A DNA stretch of 64,000 bases from Bacteroidales bacterium (lineage in GTDB: Bacteria > Bacteroidota > Bacteroidia > Bacteroidales > F082). The notes under the pieces were generated by a model. The model was not told the DNA's origin, did no database searches, and saw nothing but the letters and a program-made list of their open reading frames with translations. The translations under genes were made by a program, and so were the position numbers. Positions 52,235 through 61,300 of this stretch are shown piece by piece. Within the stretch, counting starts at the first letter, position 1. The number at the start of each line of letters is the position of its first letter. The stretch lies in assembly GCA_028704385.1 (NCBI GenBank), contig JAQVLA010000016.1:16899-80898 (forward strand). Direction: 5' to 3'.

Positions 52235-52270
52235 AAAAGCGGCTGTGAGATTCCTTTCACAGCCGCTTTT
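52235..52270 (+). terminator. Strong bidirectional terminator after the SSB array
   Basis: A perfect 14-bp stem AAAAGCGGCTGTGA/TCACAGCCGCTTTT with an 8-base loop, followed by ATTTAATATTTTTTT on the plus strand and TTTTGCTTTT on the minus strand. It lies between the convergent SSB array and the lipoprotein gene and can serve both. Confidence 0.92.
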
Positions 52271-52283
52271 ATTTAATATTTTT

Positions 52284-52820
52284 TTAATCGAGCGGATTGG
52301 CCGTAACACTCGTTTTTATTTCGATTTGCAGGGTAAACTGAACACCGCTTTCGCTCACTGTTCCGCTCATAGCAGTGGTGAATGGGTTGAGCGATTCTAA
52401 GATAGCCTGTACATTATCCCACTGATTGTTTGCATTATCCATTACGAGTTCGGTGCCAACGGCCAGCGTTACATCGCTGTAAGTCCAGACAGCAGGAGTC
52501 ATACTACCTGAAGTAACGGAGATCTCAGCATTTTCGAGCACAACACTTTTATTAATAGCCGTAACAACAGCTTTTACTCCTTTTATCTCGATGTCTTTGA
52601 TTTTGCTGCCATATTCGGCAAAATCGCTGTTTGATAGCGGATCAATTGTTGCTTCAGCATTGAAAGTGGCACTTTTTGATTCGGCCGGAACATCAATGTT
52701 CAGATCACTTTTAAAGTTTGCTTCGAATTTTACATCAAGCAATTCTTTTGCTTTTTCGCACCCGGGGCTTAACATAAATACTGCTGCCAATAATAGGATG
52801 AGTTTGGTCATTGTTTTCAT
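52284..52820 (-). CDS. Lipoprotein of unknown function
   Basis: A 178-residue protein with a lipoprotein signal peptide (MKTMTKLILLLAAVFMLSPGC; lipobox SPGC). The mature part (FEANFKSDLNIDVPAES, FNAEATIDPLSNSDF, ISVTSGSMTPAVWTYSDVTLAVGTELV) has alternating beta-like segments and looks like a small beta-sandwich. No family was recognised. It sits downstream of trkH on the same strand across a 97-base gap and is convergent with the SSB array. Confidence 0.75.
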   Translation of the reverse strand: MKTMTKLILLLAAVFMLSPGCEKAKELLDVKFEANFKSDLNIDVPAESKSATFNAEATIDPLSNSDFAEYGSKIKDIEIKGVKAVVTAINKSVVLENAEISVTSGSMTPAVWTYSDVTLAVGTELVMDNANNQWDNVQAILESLNPFTTAMSGTVSESGVQFTLQIEIKTSVTANPLD

Positions 52821-52917
52821 AATCTTATGATTTTTGGTTAAGAAATATTTGATGCAAAGTTGTAGTTTTTTTTTGAAGTACTGTTTTTTTTGGAAATGTT
52901 TAACACACCTAAAGTAC

Positions 52918-54381
52918 TTATCGTTTCCAAAACTGGGGCGAAAAAAGTAATAATACGGTAAAAATTTCGAGTCTGCCCATCAGCATCAAGAATGAGAGTA
53001 ACCATTTGGCTGTCATAGGCATGAAAGCATAATTATCCACAGGGCCCACTTTTCCTATTGCAGGACCAATATTGCCCAAACTGGAAATAGACGCACCCAC
53101 AGCCGTTTGAAAATCAAGCCCCATGGCCGAAAGGGCAATCATACCCATTGAAAAAATGAGGATATACATCAGGAAGAATGCCATTACTTTGTAAATCAAA
53201 TCCTGCGAAACTGATTTTTTGTTGAACCTGACCGGTAAAATGGCATTAGGATGAAAGGCACGTTTGAGTTCCATCCGCGAATTTTTGAGCAGCAGCATTT
53301 GTCTGATTATCTTGATACCTCCACTGGTTGATCCTGCCGATCCCCCAATAAACATCAAAACAAAGACCAGCATCCAAAGTATGGTTGGCCACATCAGGTA
53401 GTTGGCAGTTGCATATCCGGTGGTTGTGAGGATGGAGACAACGCTAAATAAAGCATCCCGAAAGGCAGCTTCAGGATTTGTTTTACTTATCAGGAATAAT
53501 CCCCCAGCAATAAACAGGCTTACAACACCAATAATAGTAAGGTATCCACGAAATTCTTCATCTTTAAAAACCCGCGACAATTTCCCGTGGAGGGCAAAAT
53601 AGTGCAAAGTAAAATTGGTGCCGGCCAAAATCATAAAAACAATGATTATGTATTGACTATAGGATGAAAATGGTGCAACACTTTCGTTTTTGGTCGAAAA
53701 TCCACCTGTTGCCATGGTAGTGTAGGCATGGTTGATGGCATCAAAAAAATCCATTTCACCAGCCCAAAGCAATAAAGTCTGGATTAGTGTAAGCAACACA
53801 TAAATACCCCAAAGTCTTTTGGCTGATGCTGTTATTCTTGGATGTAACTTGTCGTATGTCACACCAGGCATCTCGGCCATAAATAGTGCCATTCCACCAA
53901 TGCCTAATACAGGCAAAATCGCCACCGTAAACACGATAATTCCCATCCCGCCAAGCCATTGCGTAAGGCTTCGCCAATAAAGCAGGTCTTTTGGCATAGC
54001 TTCAATATCGGTGAGTATTGTAGCTCCGGTAGTGGTAAATCCTGAGATGGTTTCGAAAAATGCATCCGTAAAATTCGGTATTGTACCGCTGATGTAGTAA
54101 GGCAAAGCACCAAAAAGCGAGATCAATATCCAGGTGAAACTTACAATGATATAGCCTTCACGTTTCCCAATATTTCTGGACGACTTTCGGTTGAGCAGAA
54201 ACATCAATCCACCAACAACAATGGTGATGGTTCCTGATAGAGGTATTGCAAAACTTTCCAGGTTTCCATATTTAAGGGTAAATGGCAGGGCAGTAAACAT
54301 GAAAATCCCTTCAACAAGAAGCAGAAATCCAATGATACGGATAATCAGGCTGTAATTTATTTTTCGCAGAAAGCTTTTCAT
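52918..54381 (-). CDS. trkH: Trk potassium uptake membrane subunit
   Basis: A 487-residue membrane protein with multiple segments. It has LPYYISGTIPNFTDAFFETISGFTTTGATIL with the pore-loop sequence GFTTTG, the second loop MATGGFSTKNESV, SILTTTGYATANYLMWP and ASISSLGNIGPAIGKVG, the four P-loops of TrkH. It imports potassium with the help of TrkA. It begins six bases after the trkA stop, so the two are one operon. Confidence 0.95.
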   Translation of the reverse strand: MKSFLRKINYSLIIRIIGFLLLVEGIFMFTALPFTLKYGNLESFAIPLSGTITIVVGGLMFLLNRKSSRNIGKREGYIIVSFTWILISLFGALPYYISGTIPNFTDAFFETISGFTTTGATILTDIEAMPKDLLYWRSLTQWLGGMGIIVFTVAILPVLGIGGMALFMAEMPGVTYDKLHPRITASAKRLWGIYVLLTLIQTLLLWAGEMDFFDAINHAYTTMATGGFSTKNESVAPFSSYSQYIIIVFMILAGTNFTLHYFALHGKLSRVFKDEEFRGYLTIIGVVSLFIAGGLFLISKTNPEAAFRDALFSVVSILTTTGYATANYLMWPTILWMLVFVLMFIGGSAGSTSGGIKIIRQMLLLKNSRMELKRAFHPNAILPVRFNKKSVSQDLIYKVMAFFLMYILIFSMGMIALSAMGLDFQTAVGASISSLGNIGPAIGKVGPVDNYAFMPMTAKWLLSFLMLMGRLEIFTVLLLFSPQFWKR

Positions 54382-54387
54382 AAATAT

Positions 54388-55728
54388 TTAGTGAAAGAGC
54401 TTTTCGATTTTGTGAATGGCATGCGGAAGAGCAAAAACGACCACTTTATCATTTTCTTCTATCTGAAAATCACCTGTGGCGATAAAGCTTTCATCACCTC
54501 GCACTATTCCACCAATAATAGCGCCTTCGGGGATGTTGAGTTTTCTGATTGGCCTGCGTGTCACAGATGATCCTGAGCGGGCGATCAATTCCATTGCATC
54601 AGCTTCGATACCACTGAGACATTTGAGCGAGGTTACTTCGGCTCCCATGGTATAGCGTACCATATAACTTGCGGCAATCAGTTTTTTATTGATAATGGTG
54701 TCAATACCAATATTTTGCGAGATGTCAATATAGTCAATATTTTCGACCAGGGCGATGGTTTTTTTCACGCCATAGGTACGTGCCTGCAAACAGGTAAGAA
54801 TATTTGTTTCGGTGTTGTCTGTCACGGCAATAAAGGCATCGATATTCCTGACATCTTCATCTTCAAGTAGCTGAAGGTTTCTGGCATCACCATTTACTAC
54901 CAAAGTGTCTTCCAGGTAATCGGTCAGAAAAATACAACGGTCTTTATTTTTCTCGATCAGCTTGATGTTCATCTCTTTTTCGAGTCGTTTGGCAGTAATC
55001 CGGCCCACCCGACCACCACCAACAATCATCACATTGTGTATGTCGTGCTGAATTTTACCTCCCAGATGTAACAGGTTTTCAATAGCTTCGGGTTTTGTGA
55101 TTACATAGGAAAGGTCGTTTTCCAAAAAGACATCGTCCCCGTAGGGAATAAATGTCTGACGATTGCGATGTACGGCTATTGCTCTGAAATCAAGATATTT
55201 ATACTCGTTAGCGATGTCGTTCAAACTTTTATTCAATACCGGAGCACCCTGTTCAAGTTTGATCATAAACAGCTGTAGTTTACCATCCGAAAAATCAAAT
55301 ACTTCGGTGGCGGCAGTTTGTTTGAGCAGGGTGATAATTTCCTGGGCAGCAATATCTTCGGGCGATACCAGGCCGTCGATGCCTAATTCCTGATAGATCT
55401 TCCAGCTCTCGGCACTCAGGTTTTCCATCGTATTGACCCGCGCAATCACTTTTTGGGCACCCAGTTTTTTTGCCAGTATGGCAGTCATCAGGTTGATGTG
55501 TTCATCATGCACCACTGATATCACCAAATCGGCTTTACGAACATTGGCACGCTGCAATATGCTTATCGAAGTTGAATCGCCGGTGATTGTCATCAGGTCA
55601 GTGTGCGATTCGATCATTTTGAGTAAGTCTTCATGCGGATCGACAATAGTGATGTTGTGGTTGCTGTTTACAAGCGCTTCTGCCAGATGCAATCCCACTT
55701 CACCATCACCCGCAATTACGATATTCAT
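54388..55728 (-). CDS. trkA: Trk potassium transporter regulatory subunit
   Basis: A 446-residue cytoplasmic protein made of two RCK halves. Each has a nucleotide-binding fold: MNIVIAGDGEVGLHLAEAL at the start and NVMIVGGGRVGRITAKRL at about residue 230, and each is followed by a TrkA_C-like segment. It gates TrkH in response to NAD(H) or other nucleotides. It is the first gene of trkA-trkH. Confidence 0.95.
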   Translation of the reverse strand: MNIVIAGDGEVGLHLAEALVNSNHNITIVDPHEDLLKMIESHTDLMTITGDSTSISILQRANVRKADLVISVVHDEHINLMTAILAKKLGAQKVIARVNTMENLSAESWKIYQELGIDGLVSPEDIAAQEIITLLKQTAATEVFDFSDGKLQLFMIKLEQGAPVLNKSLNDIANEYKYLDFRAIAVHRNRQTFIPYGDDVFLENDLSYVITKPEAIENLLHLGGKIQHDIHNVMIVGGGRVGRITAKRLEKEMNIKLIEKNKDRCIFLTDYLEDTLVVNGDARNLQLLEDEDVRNIDAFIAVTDNTETNILTCLQARTYGVKKTIALVENIDYIDISQNIGIDTIINKKLIAASYMVRYTMGAEVTSLKCLSGIEADAMELIARSGSSVTRRPIRKLNIPEGAIIGGIVRGDESFIATGDFQIEENDKVVVFALPHAIHKIEKLFH

Positions 55729-55845
55729 TTTAATAAAGTTTTGGGCGGTAAAATTATCATTTTATCCGGTCTCCTGTCAAATTATCCTTGTGATATCATT
55801 TTCAATCACTTGGAGGAAATACTTACCAGGAACCAAATACCAACG

Positions 55846-56640
55846 CTAGGTGTTGATAGCAAAGGAATCCCAGTCGAGGCTGACATTGAATTTTTCTCTG
55901 AATTGTGTCAGATCAGCTTTATTTATTGTGGCTACAAGTATCGATTCTTTATCCGCAAACGCTTGCGATATTGGCTGTCCTTTGAAATCGATCAGTCGCG
56001 AATCGCCCTGATAACTTATTCCTTCGGGATCGCTACCAATGCGGTTTACACCCAACACATAAGCCATATTTTCTATTGCCCGTGCTGTGAGCAACTGCTG
56101 CCACGGCAGGGCTCGCACAGCAGGCCAATTGGCAACGAAAAGCAATAGGTCGTAAGCAAATTCGCCATTTTGAACAGTGTTTTTACACCAAACCGGAAAC
56201 CTGAGATCATAACAAACCAATGGTTTTATTTTCCATCCTTTCAGTTCAACAAAAAGTTGTTCCTGCCCTGGCTGAATGCGTTTGTGTTCGCCTCCAAGCC
56301 GGAAGACATGTCTTTTGGCATAGGTTTTATAATTGCCATCGGGCTGCATCCAAATCAGGGTGTTTTGAAACCCTGAATCGGCTTTGAGCAGGATGCTCCC
56401 TGTGATAACCGACTGGTAGTGGGCTGCCAGTTTTTGCATCCACTGCATTGTTTTTCCTTCGATGGGTTCTGCCCATAGTTTAGGATCGACAGGGAAACCG
56501 GTATTAAAAGTTTCTGGCAGTACGATTAAATCGGTCTGTTGCTTTATGCCAGCAATCAGGGTTTCAAAATGATTCCGGTTGGCTTCCGGATTTTCCCAAT
56601 GCAAATCGGTTTGAATAAAGGCCAGGGTTAGATTTTGCAT
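55846..56640 (-). CDS. Omega-amidase (nitrilase family, YafV-like)
   Basis: A 264-residue carbon-nitrogen hydrolase. The Glu-Lys-Cys triad is visible: LPETFNTGFPVD (Glu), YAKRHVFRLGGE (Lys) and PLVCYDLRFPVWCKN (Cys). The MQNLTLAFIQTDLHWENPEANR start is typical of the YafV/omega-amidase group, which hydrolyses 2-oxoglutaramate or 2-oxosuccinamate. Its start overlaps the end of the transaminase gene by 13 bases. Pairing with that enzyme makes the glutamine transaminase-omega-amidase route, used in methionine salvage, the likely context. Confidence 0.88.
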   Translation of the reverse strand: MQNLTLAFIQTDLHWENPEANRNHFETLIAGIKQQTDLIVLPETFNTGFPVDPKLWAEPIEGKTMQWMQKLAAHYQSVITGSILLKADSGFQNTLIWMQPDGNYKTYAKRHVFRLGGEHKRIQPGQEQLFVELKGWKIKPLVCYDLRFPVWCKNTVQNGEFAYDLLLFVANWPAVRALPWQQLLTARAIENMAYVLGVNRIGSDPEGISYQGDSRLIDFKGQPISQAFADKESILVATINKADLTQFREKFNVSLDWDSFAINT

Positions 56641-57785
56641 AGTATTTCGGCAGCTTTTTGAAGGGTTTCATCGGTTTTGGCAAAGCAGAAACGTAACTGA
56701 TGATTGTTGATGTTCTGATTATAAAACGGAGCCAGTGGAATCGAAGCGATGCCATGCTCTTTGATAAGCTTTTCGGCAAATACCATTTCGGGCAGCTCGC
56801 TGATAGCACTGTAATCCAGCACCTGAAAATAGGTTCCTTTGGCCGGGATAATCTTAAAACGGGATCGACTTAGCTGTTGAATAAAAAAGTCTCTTTTCAG
56901 TTGATAAAACCCGCCCAATTGATGGTAGTGATCCGGATGGCTGAGGTATTCGGCAATGGCATGTTGGATGGGGGTGTTTACAGCAAAAACCACAAACTGA
57001 TGTATTTTTCTGAAGGCTGTAGTCAGGTTTTCGGGAGCCAGCAGATAACCCATTTTCCATCCGGTGGCATGAAAGGTTTTGCCGAAGGAGGCAACCACCA
57101 GGCTTCGGGATGCCAATTCAGGATAATTGCACACACTTTCATGTTTTTTGCCATCAAAGACGAGGTGTTCGTAAACCTCATCACTAAGCACCAGAATATC
57201 TGAGTTTCGGGTGAGTGCTTCAAGGGTTTTGAGGTCGTGTTGGGATAGCAGGCTTCCGGTGGGGTTGTGCGGGCTGTTGATCACGATCATGCGGGTGCGA
57301 TTACTCACCAACCGTTTTACTTCGTCCCAGTCGATATGAAAATCAGGTTGTTTGAGTTGGGCGTATTTAACAATACCTCCACAGGCTTTCACTGCGGGTG
57401 CATAGCTGTCGTAGGCAGGCTCGAAAATTATCACCTCATCACCCTCGCCAACAAAGGTGGTAATGGCCGTAAACAAAGCTTGTGTTGCTCCTGCTGTAAT
57501 TGTGATCTCAGTGTCGAGCGAATAGTTGATCTGGCAGGTATTCGATACTTTTTCGGCTATTGCTTCACGCAGCTTAGGAAGTCCGGGCATGGGGGCGTAT
57601 TGGTTATGTCCTTTGCGCATGGCTTTGTTTACCAGCTCAATCAGTTGGGCATCAATGGGAAAATCGGGGAAGCCCTGTGAAAGATTTATGGCCTTGTGTT
57701 CGGCTGCCATTTTCGACATCACAGCAAAGATGGAGGTTCCGGTTTGAGGTAGCTTGGAAGGAATGTTTCCTTGAAATTGCAGCAT
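56628..57785 (-). CDS. Methionine/glutamine aminotransferase (YbdL-like)
   Basis: A 385-residue fold-type I PLP aminotransferase. GNIPSKLPQTGTSIFAVMSKMA and INLSQGFPDFPID are characteristic of the YbdL/kynurenine aminotransferase group. VINSPHNPTGSLLS and VASFGKTFHATGWKMGY give the substrate and PLP-lysine motifs, and LRFCFAKTDETL ends with the carboxylate-binding Arg. The partner omega-amidase downstream removes the oxo-amide made when glutamine is the amino donor. This is consistent with regeneration of methionine from its keto acid. Confidence 0.9.
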   Translation of the reverse strand: MLQFQGNIPSKLPQTGTSIFAVMSKMAAEHKAINLSQGFPDFPIDAQLIELVNKAMRKGHNQYAPMPGLPKLREAIAEKVSNTCQINYSLDTEITITAGATQALFTAITTFVGEGDEVIIFEPAYDSYAPAVKACGGIVKYAQLKQPDFHIDWDEVKRLVSNRTRMIVINSPHNPTGSLLSQHDLKTLEALTRNSDILVLSDEVYEHLVFDGKKHESVCNYPELASRSLVVASFGKTFHATGWKMGYLLAPENLTTAFRKIHQFVVFAVNTPIQHAIAEYLSHPDHYHQLGGFYQLKRDFFIQQLSRSRFKIIPAKGTYFQVLDYSAISELPEMVFAEKLIKEHGIASIPLAPFYNQNINNHQLRFCFAKTDETLQKAAEILCKI

Positions 57786-57922
57786 AAGCTCATCGTTTTG
57801 GTAGTTTGCAAATTTAAGGGAATTAATTTGATGGGCTCGCCATCTAGAACTAATCCTGCTCTATCCAAAGTACTGAATTGTTTGAATTATAAAGTATCAG
57901 TTATAAAAAAGGTGAAATAAAA

Positions 57923-58528
57923 TTAATTATCCCTCATGGAATAAGTTATTTCTTCAAATCCCGGAAAATCACGCATGAGTTTATCTACAGCTTTAAACAT
58001 ACTTTTTTGCGCCCAGTTTAACCCCTTGCCTTTATTTTGCATTCTCAGACTTTTTTTGTCTGAAAGCATATTGTGTCGTTGAACATAACCCCAAATGACA
58101 ATTCTTATTTTGTTGTTTTCCTCTTCAAATTTAAATGCCAATTCACCCCCAAAAGGGCCATTCATGAAATCAGAAAAATGATGCGTTGTAGTTTCATAAT
58201 ACTCTTTTTCATTTAGTTTAAGTTGGTGATTTGATGATGGTTTTATTTTAGTGAGAGTCGGCAGACCAGAACCTGTGCCTTTATTCTCAATTTTGGATGT
58301 ATGATTAAACTTTTGATTAGATATAGAGTTTAGCTGATAACCGTTTGCCCTGAGAAAAGTTATGAATCGAATTTCAGTTCTATTAAGAATAGAATCCGGA
58401 ATGACAAGAATAATGGTATTTACTTCCTCTCCCGGATTTTTACTGGTTTGACCAGATACAATGTTTGATTGAAAACTAAAAAGTAGGATTAAAACAATGT
58501 AAAGTAATGATGTTTTAAAATTTGTCAT
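57923..58528 (-). CDS. Secreted protein of unknown function
   Basis: About 201 residues from the ATG at 58528, with a signal peptide (MTNFKTSLLYIVLILLFSFQ). The mature part (TIILVIPDSILNRTEIRFITFLRANGYQLNSIS, YYETTTHHFSDFMNGPFGGELAFKFEEENNKIRIVIWGYV) has an alpha/beta pattern. No family was recognised. It is downstream of the CBM48 gene on the same strand but 115 bases away, so membership in that operon is uncertain. Confidence 0.72.
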   Translation of the reverse strand: MTNFKTSLLYIVLILLFSFQSNIVSGQTSKNPGEEVNTIILVIPDSILNRTEIRFITFLRANGYQLNSISNQKFNHTSKIENKGTGSGLPTLTKIKPSSNHQLKLNEKEYYETTTHHFSDFMNGPFGGELAFKFEEENNKIRIVIWGYVQRHNMLSDKKSLRMQNKGKGLNWAQKSMFKAVDKLMRDFPGFEEITYSMRDN

Positions 58529-58643
58529 GATATAAAAGATATGTAAAAATTTGGAGTTTGTTTTCTGGATTATCGTATAAATCATTGTTTAACAGATTTT
58601 AAAAAAATCGGCTATTAATTTATTAAGCAGTGTAAGCTCAAGC

Positions 58644-60077
58644 TTATTCCTGCTCTATCCAAAGCACTGAATTGTCTGTGCCATGTTCATTTTTTTCATA
58701 ATAGGGATTGTCAGGATCAACAATCCACTCGCCATCGATAATAAATTTATAAGCATACCTTCCGGGAGGCAGATGGATAGGAAATATCCAGCCGTTACTG
58801 CGCTGCTGCATGCGGTATCCGTCATGTCGCCAATTGTTGAAGCTGCCTGTAACAATCACTTCGATGGCATCTGCATGATTTTCAAGACTGAAAATATGGT
58901 TGGGTTTCACGGCAATTATCGAATTAAGATAAGGAGGTTCGCCGGTAGTATAAGGGTTTGCAGGGTCGTGAATCCATCTTCCATCAATGATATATTTGTA
59001 TTCGTGCAGGCCGGGTGCAAGGGCATAATTGGTTTCCCAGCCAAAGTTAGTTTGCTTTAGCCTCACCTCGTCCTGGTTCCAGTTGTTGAAGCTGCCGCTT
59101 AAGATCACTTTTTTCGCTTCGGCAAAGCCAGGCAGCCTGAAATTTATCTGATTGCCAAAACTCAATACAGAGTTGATATTACCTGATTCATCGGTTTGGT
59201 TGGCCGGATTTTCGGGATCCAGGATCCAATTGTCGTCCACAATAAACTTGTAGGTGTGGGTTCCCTGGCGCAGGTACATGGGCAGTTTCCAGCCCTCAGC
59301 CGTGGACTGCATCGGTAATTCGTTCGGATTCCAATTATTGAAGCTTCCGGCCACCATAACTTTTTTAGCCGTTTTGTAGCCTTTGAGGTTAAAAGTGTAA
59401 TTATAAACAAATACAATTGAATTTTTTGTGCCGTGTTCGTTGTTCTCTTTTTGATTGTTGGCAGGGTCATCCGTCCACTTTCCATCAATGATGTATTTAT
59501 AGGTATGCTTTCCGGGACTCAGCTTCAGGCAGTGGCGCCAGCCGTTATCAATCTTTTGCATGGAGGTTTGCATGGTGTTCCAATTATTGAACGATCCGGC
59601 CAGCATCACTTTTTCGGCAGATGTAAAACCACTGAGGAAGAAACAATATTCGTTGTTGTTGAATTTAAAAGCTGCTTCGTCAGAAAGTTTGTTTACTCCA
59701 CAAAGTGCAGTTAAATTTTGTTGCTGGTTTTGGTTTTGTCTGAACATTTCGTCCAGTATGAATTGAGAAAGCACTGGCATGATTGCTTTTTCATCGGACA
59801 AGGCTTTCGAAATAAGAACTTTTTCATTTGAAAGCAGAACCACCTGCCAGGGCGTGCTGTCGTTGATGAATCGGAAGTCCTTTTGAAAGAGGTGCCGGGC
59901 AATAAGTGAATCAAGTTCGTATTGTTCTATGAATTTGTTTTGTTCGCCAGGATTCATATCCAGCTTTACGATCAGCTCGAAACGTCCGTTTTGTATGCGG
60001 GCACCTTCAAAGTCGTATTGTGCCATAAGATTATAGCTGACAAAAATGGCCAGTATCAAGGTTAGCAAGTGTTTCAT
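58644..60077 (-). CDS. Exported protein with four CBM48/AMPK-type domains
   Basis: A 477-residue protein with a signal peptide (MKHLLTLILAIFVSYNLMAQ). After an N-terminal region (about 20-145) it has four tandem glycogen-binding-like modules of 80-90 residues. Each carries VMLAGSFNNWN-type starts (AGSFNNWN, AGSFNNWN, SGSFNNWN, TGSFNNWR), a PGKHTYKYIIDGKW segment and a DPAN/DPEN turn. The pattern is that of AMPK beta-subunit/CBM48 domains, but no catalytic domain is attached. It overlaps the upstream protease gene by 4 bases (ATGA). A periplasmic or surface carbohydrate-binding role is inferred. Confidence 0.87.
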   Translation of the reverse strand: MKHLLTLILAIFVSYNLMAQYDFEGARIQNGRFELIVKLDMNPGEQNKFIEQYELDSLIARHLFQKDFRFINDSTPWQVVLLSNEKVLISKALSDEKAIMPVLSQFILDEMFRQNQNQQQNLTALCGVNKLSDEAAFKFNNNEYCFFLSGFTSAEKVMLAGSFNNWNTMQTSMQKIDNGWRHCLKLSPGKHTYKYIIDGKWTDDPANNQKENNEHGTKNSIVFVYNYTFNLKGYKTAKKVMVAGSFNNWNPNELPMQSTAEGWKLPMYLRQGTHTYKFIVDDNWILDPENPANQTDESGNINSVLSFGNQINFRLPGFAEAKKVILSGSFNNWNQDEVRLKQTNFGWETNYALAPGLHEYKYIIDGRWIHDPANPYTTGEPPYLNSIIAVKPNHIFSLENHADAIEVIVTGSFNNWRHDGYRMQQRSNGWIFPIHLPPGRYAYKFIIDGEWIVDPDNPYYEKNEHGTDNSVLWIEQE

Positions 60078-61078
60078 GGCGTATCGGTTTTATAGAAATA
60101 AATACCAAGTTGTTTTTTCTTGAGATTGAAATGAAAAACACCCTGCTCAAAAAAAGCACAACCTAACATGCCATCAATTGATATTCCATAGGCATCGTTC
60201 ATGGCATTTAAATTGGTGATAATGGTTTGCATCCCGTTAAGTGAAACATCACCTATTTTGAAATCATTCATCACACCATAAAACACTTCTGTGCTTTTTT
60301 GACCTGAGCCATGCAGCGTACTCCTTTTGGTGATGGTGATGGTATTTAAAATCTTGTCGGGCAGGTAATTGTGCAGTACATTCACTTCGGCTCCGGTGTC
60401 GAGGCAAAAAGTATAACGTTTGTTGCCAATACGGCCTTCGACAAAGTAAACATCGTTGTGGTTGTACATAGATAGCTCCAGGTCTGGCTTAGCCATTGGA
60501 CGGATATTCAGTCTGTTACCTGAACTATTGAGCCTGTGAAGTTCGATCAAATTTTGTTGTAGGTTGAGTACCACCTCAAACCCACGGAACATGGTCAGGC
60601 CAAAAAAGCCAATGATCTTGGTTTGTCGGGCTGCTTCCAGATGACCCAGATCAGCCAGATCGGCTTGTATGTTTTCGAAAAATACCTCGTCAAATTGTAA
60701 GGATTTAATCGTTTTCTGGCTTATCTGTTCTACTCGTCCTGTAATTCCGCCGGTTTGATAGCCTTTTTTTGGCCGCCCGTCTCTGAAATAGATGCTGTTC
60801 AGCACCAGGCCCGAAGCTCCTGTATCCAGGATAAGGCTGCCCGAAATGCTGTCGGCAAGGGCATCCAGCAATATTAGTTTTCCGGCCCTTTTGATGGGGA
60901 TGGTTAAACTCTCGAAATCGCTTATTGTCTCAAAGCCAAGTTGTTGATCGGGCTGTGGATCCGAAAAAATCACTATCCAGTCGCTGTGTTCATTTTTAGT
61001 TTTAGTTTGTTCTGCAAGCAGCGTGATATTGAAAGCGAAAAGAAGTAAAACAAGATAAATAAATCTTTTACCAGTCAT
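60074..61078 (-). CDS. Exported retropepsin-like aspartic protease
   Basis: About 334 residues. The frame is open from a GTG at 61102, but the ATG at 61078 places the signal peptide (MTGKRFIYLVLLLFAFNITLLA) at the start. Two clan AA aspartic-protease motifs are present: SLILDTGASGLVLNS at about residue 94 and YTFCLDTGAEVNVLHN at about 230, so both lobes are on one chain. GMLGCAFFEQGVFHFNLKK near the end is typical. It is translationally coupled to the four-CBM48 gene. A TACTTTTG -7 element at 61109-61102 may drive it, but no matching -33 box was seen. Confidence 0.85.
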   Translation of the reverse strand: MTGKRFIYLVLLLFAFNITLLAEQTKTKNEHSDWIVIFSDPQPDQQLGFETISDFESLTIPIKRAGKLILLDALADSISGSLILDTGASGLVLNSIYFRDGRPKKGYQTGGITGRVEQISQKTIKSLQFDEVFFENIQADLADLGHLEAARQTKIIGFFGLTMFRGFEVVLNLQQNLIELHRLNSSGNRLNIRPMAKPDLELSMYNHNDVYFVEGRIGNKRYTFCLDTGAEVNVLHNYLPDKILNTITITKRSTLHGSGQKSTEVFYGVMNDFKIGDVSLNGMQTIITNLNAMNDAYGISIDGMLGCAFFEQGVFHFNLKKKQLGIYFYKTDTP

Positions 61079-61300
61079 AAACTGTTTGAGGATGTTTAAC
61101 ACAAAAGTAGGGTATTTAAGCAGAGTTTGTTTGATACAGGATAAATTTTTTAGTTATTGTTAATCACTTAACAATGACATTTACAAAGGGTTATGTGTTA
61201 TAAATCAGTGATTTCAGTATCTAATGCAAGATCAGAACTCATATTTGTTTTCCTAATTTCCGTATTATTGCAGCCTTATAAAGGAATCAAAAATCGCATT

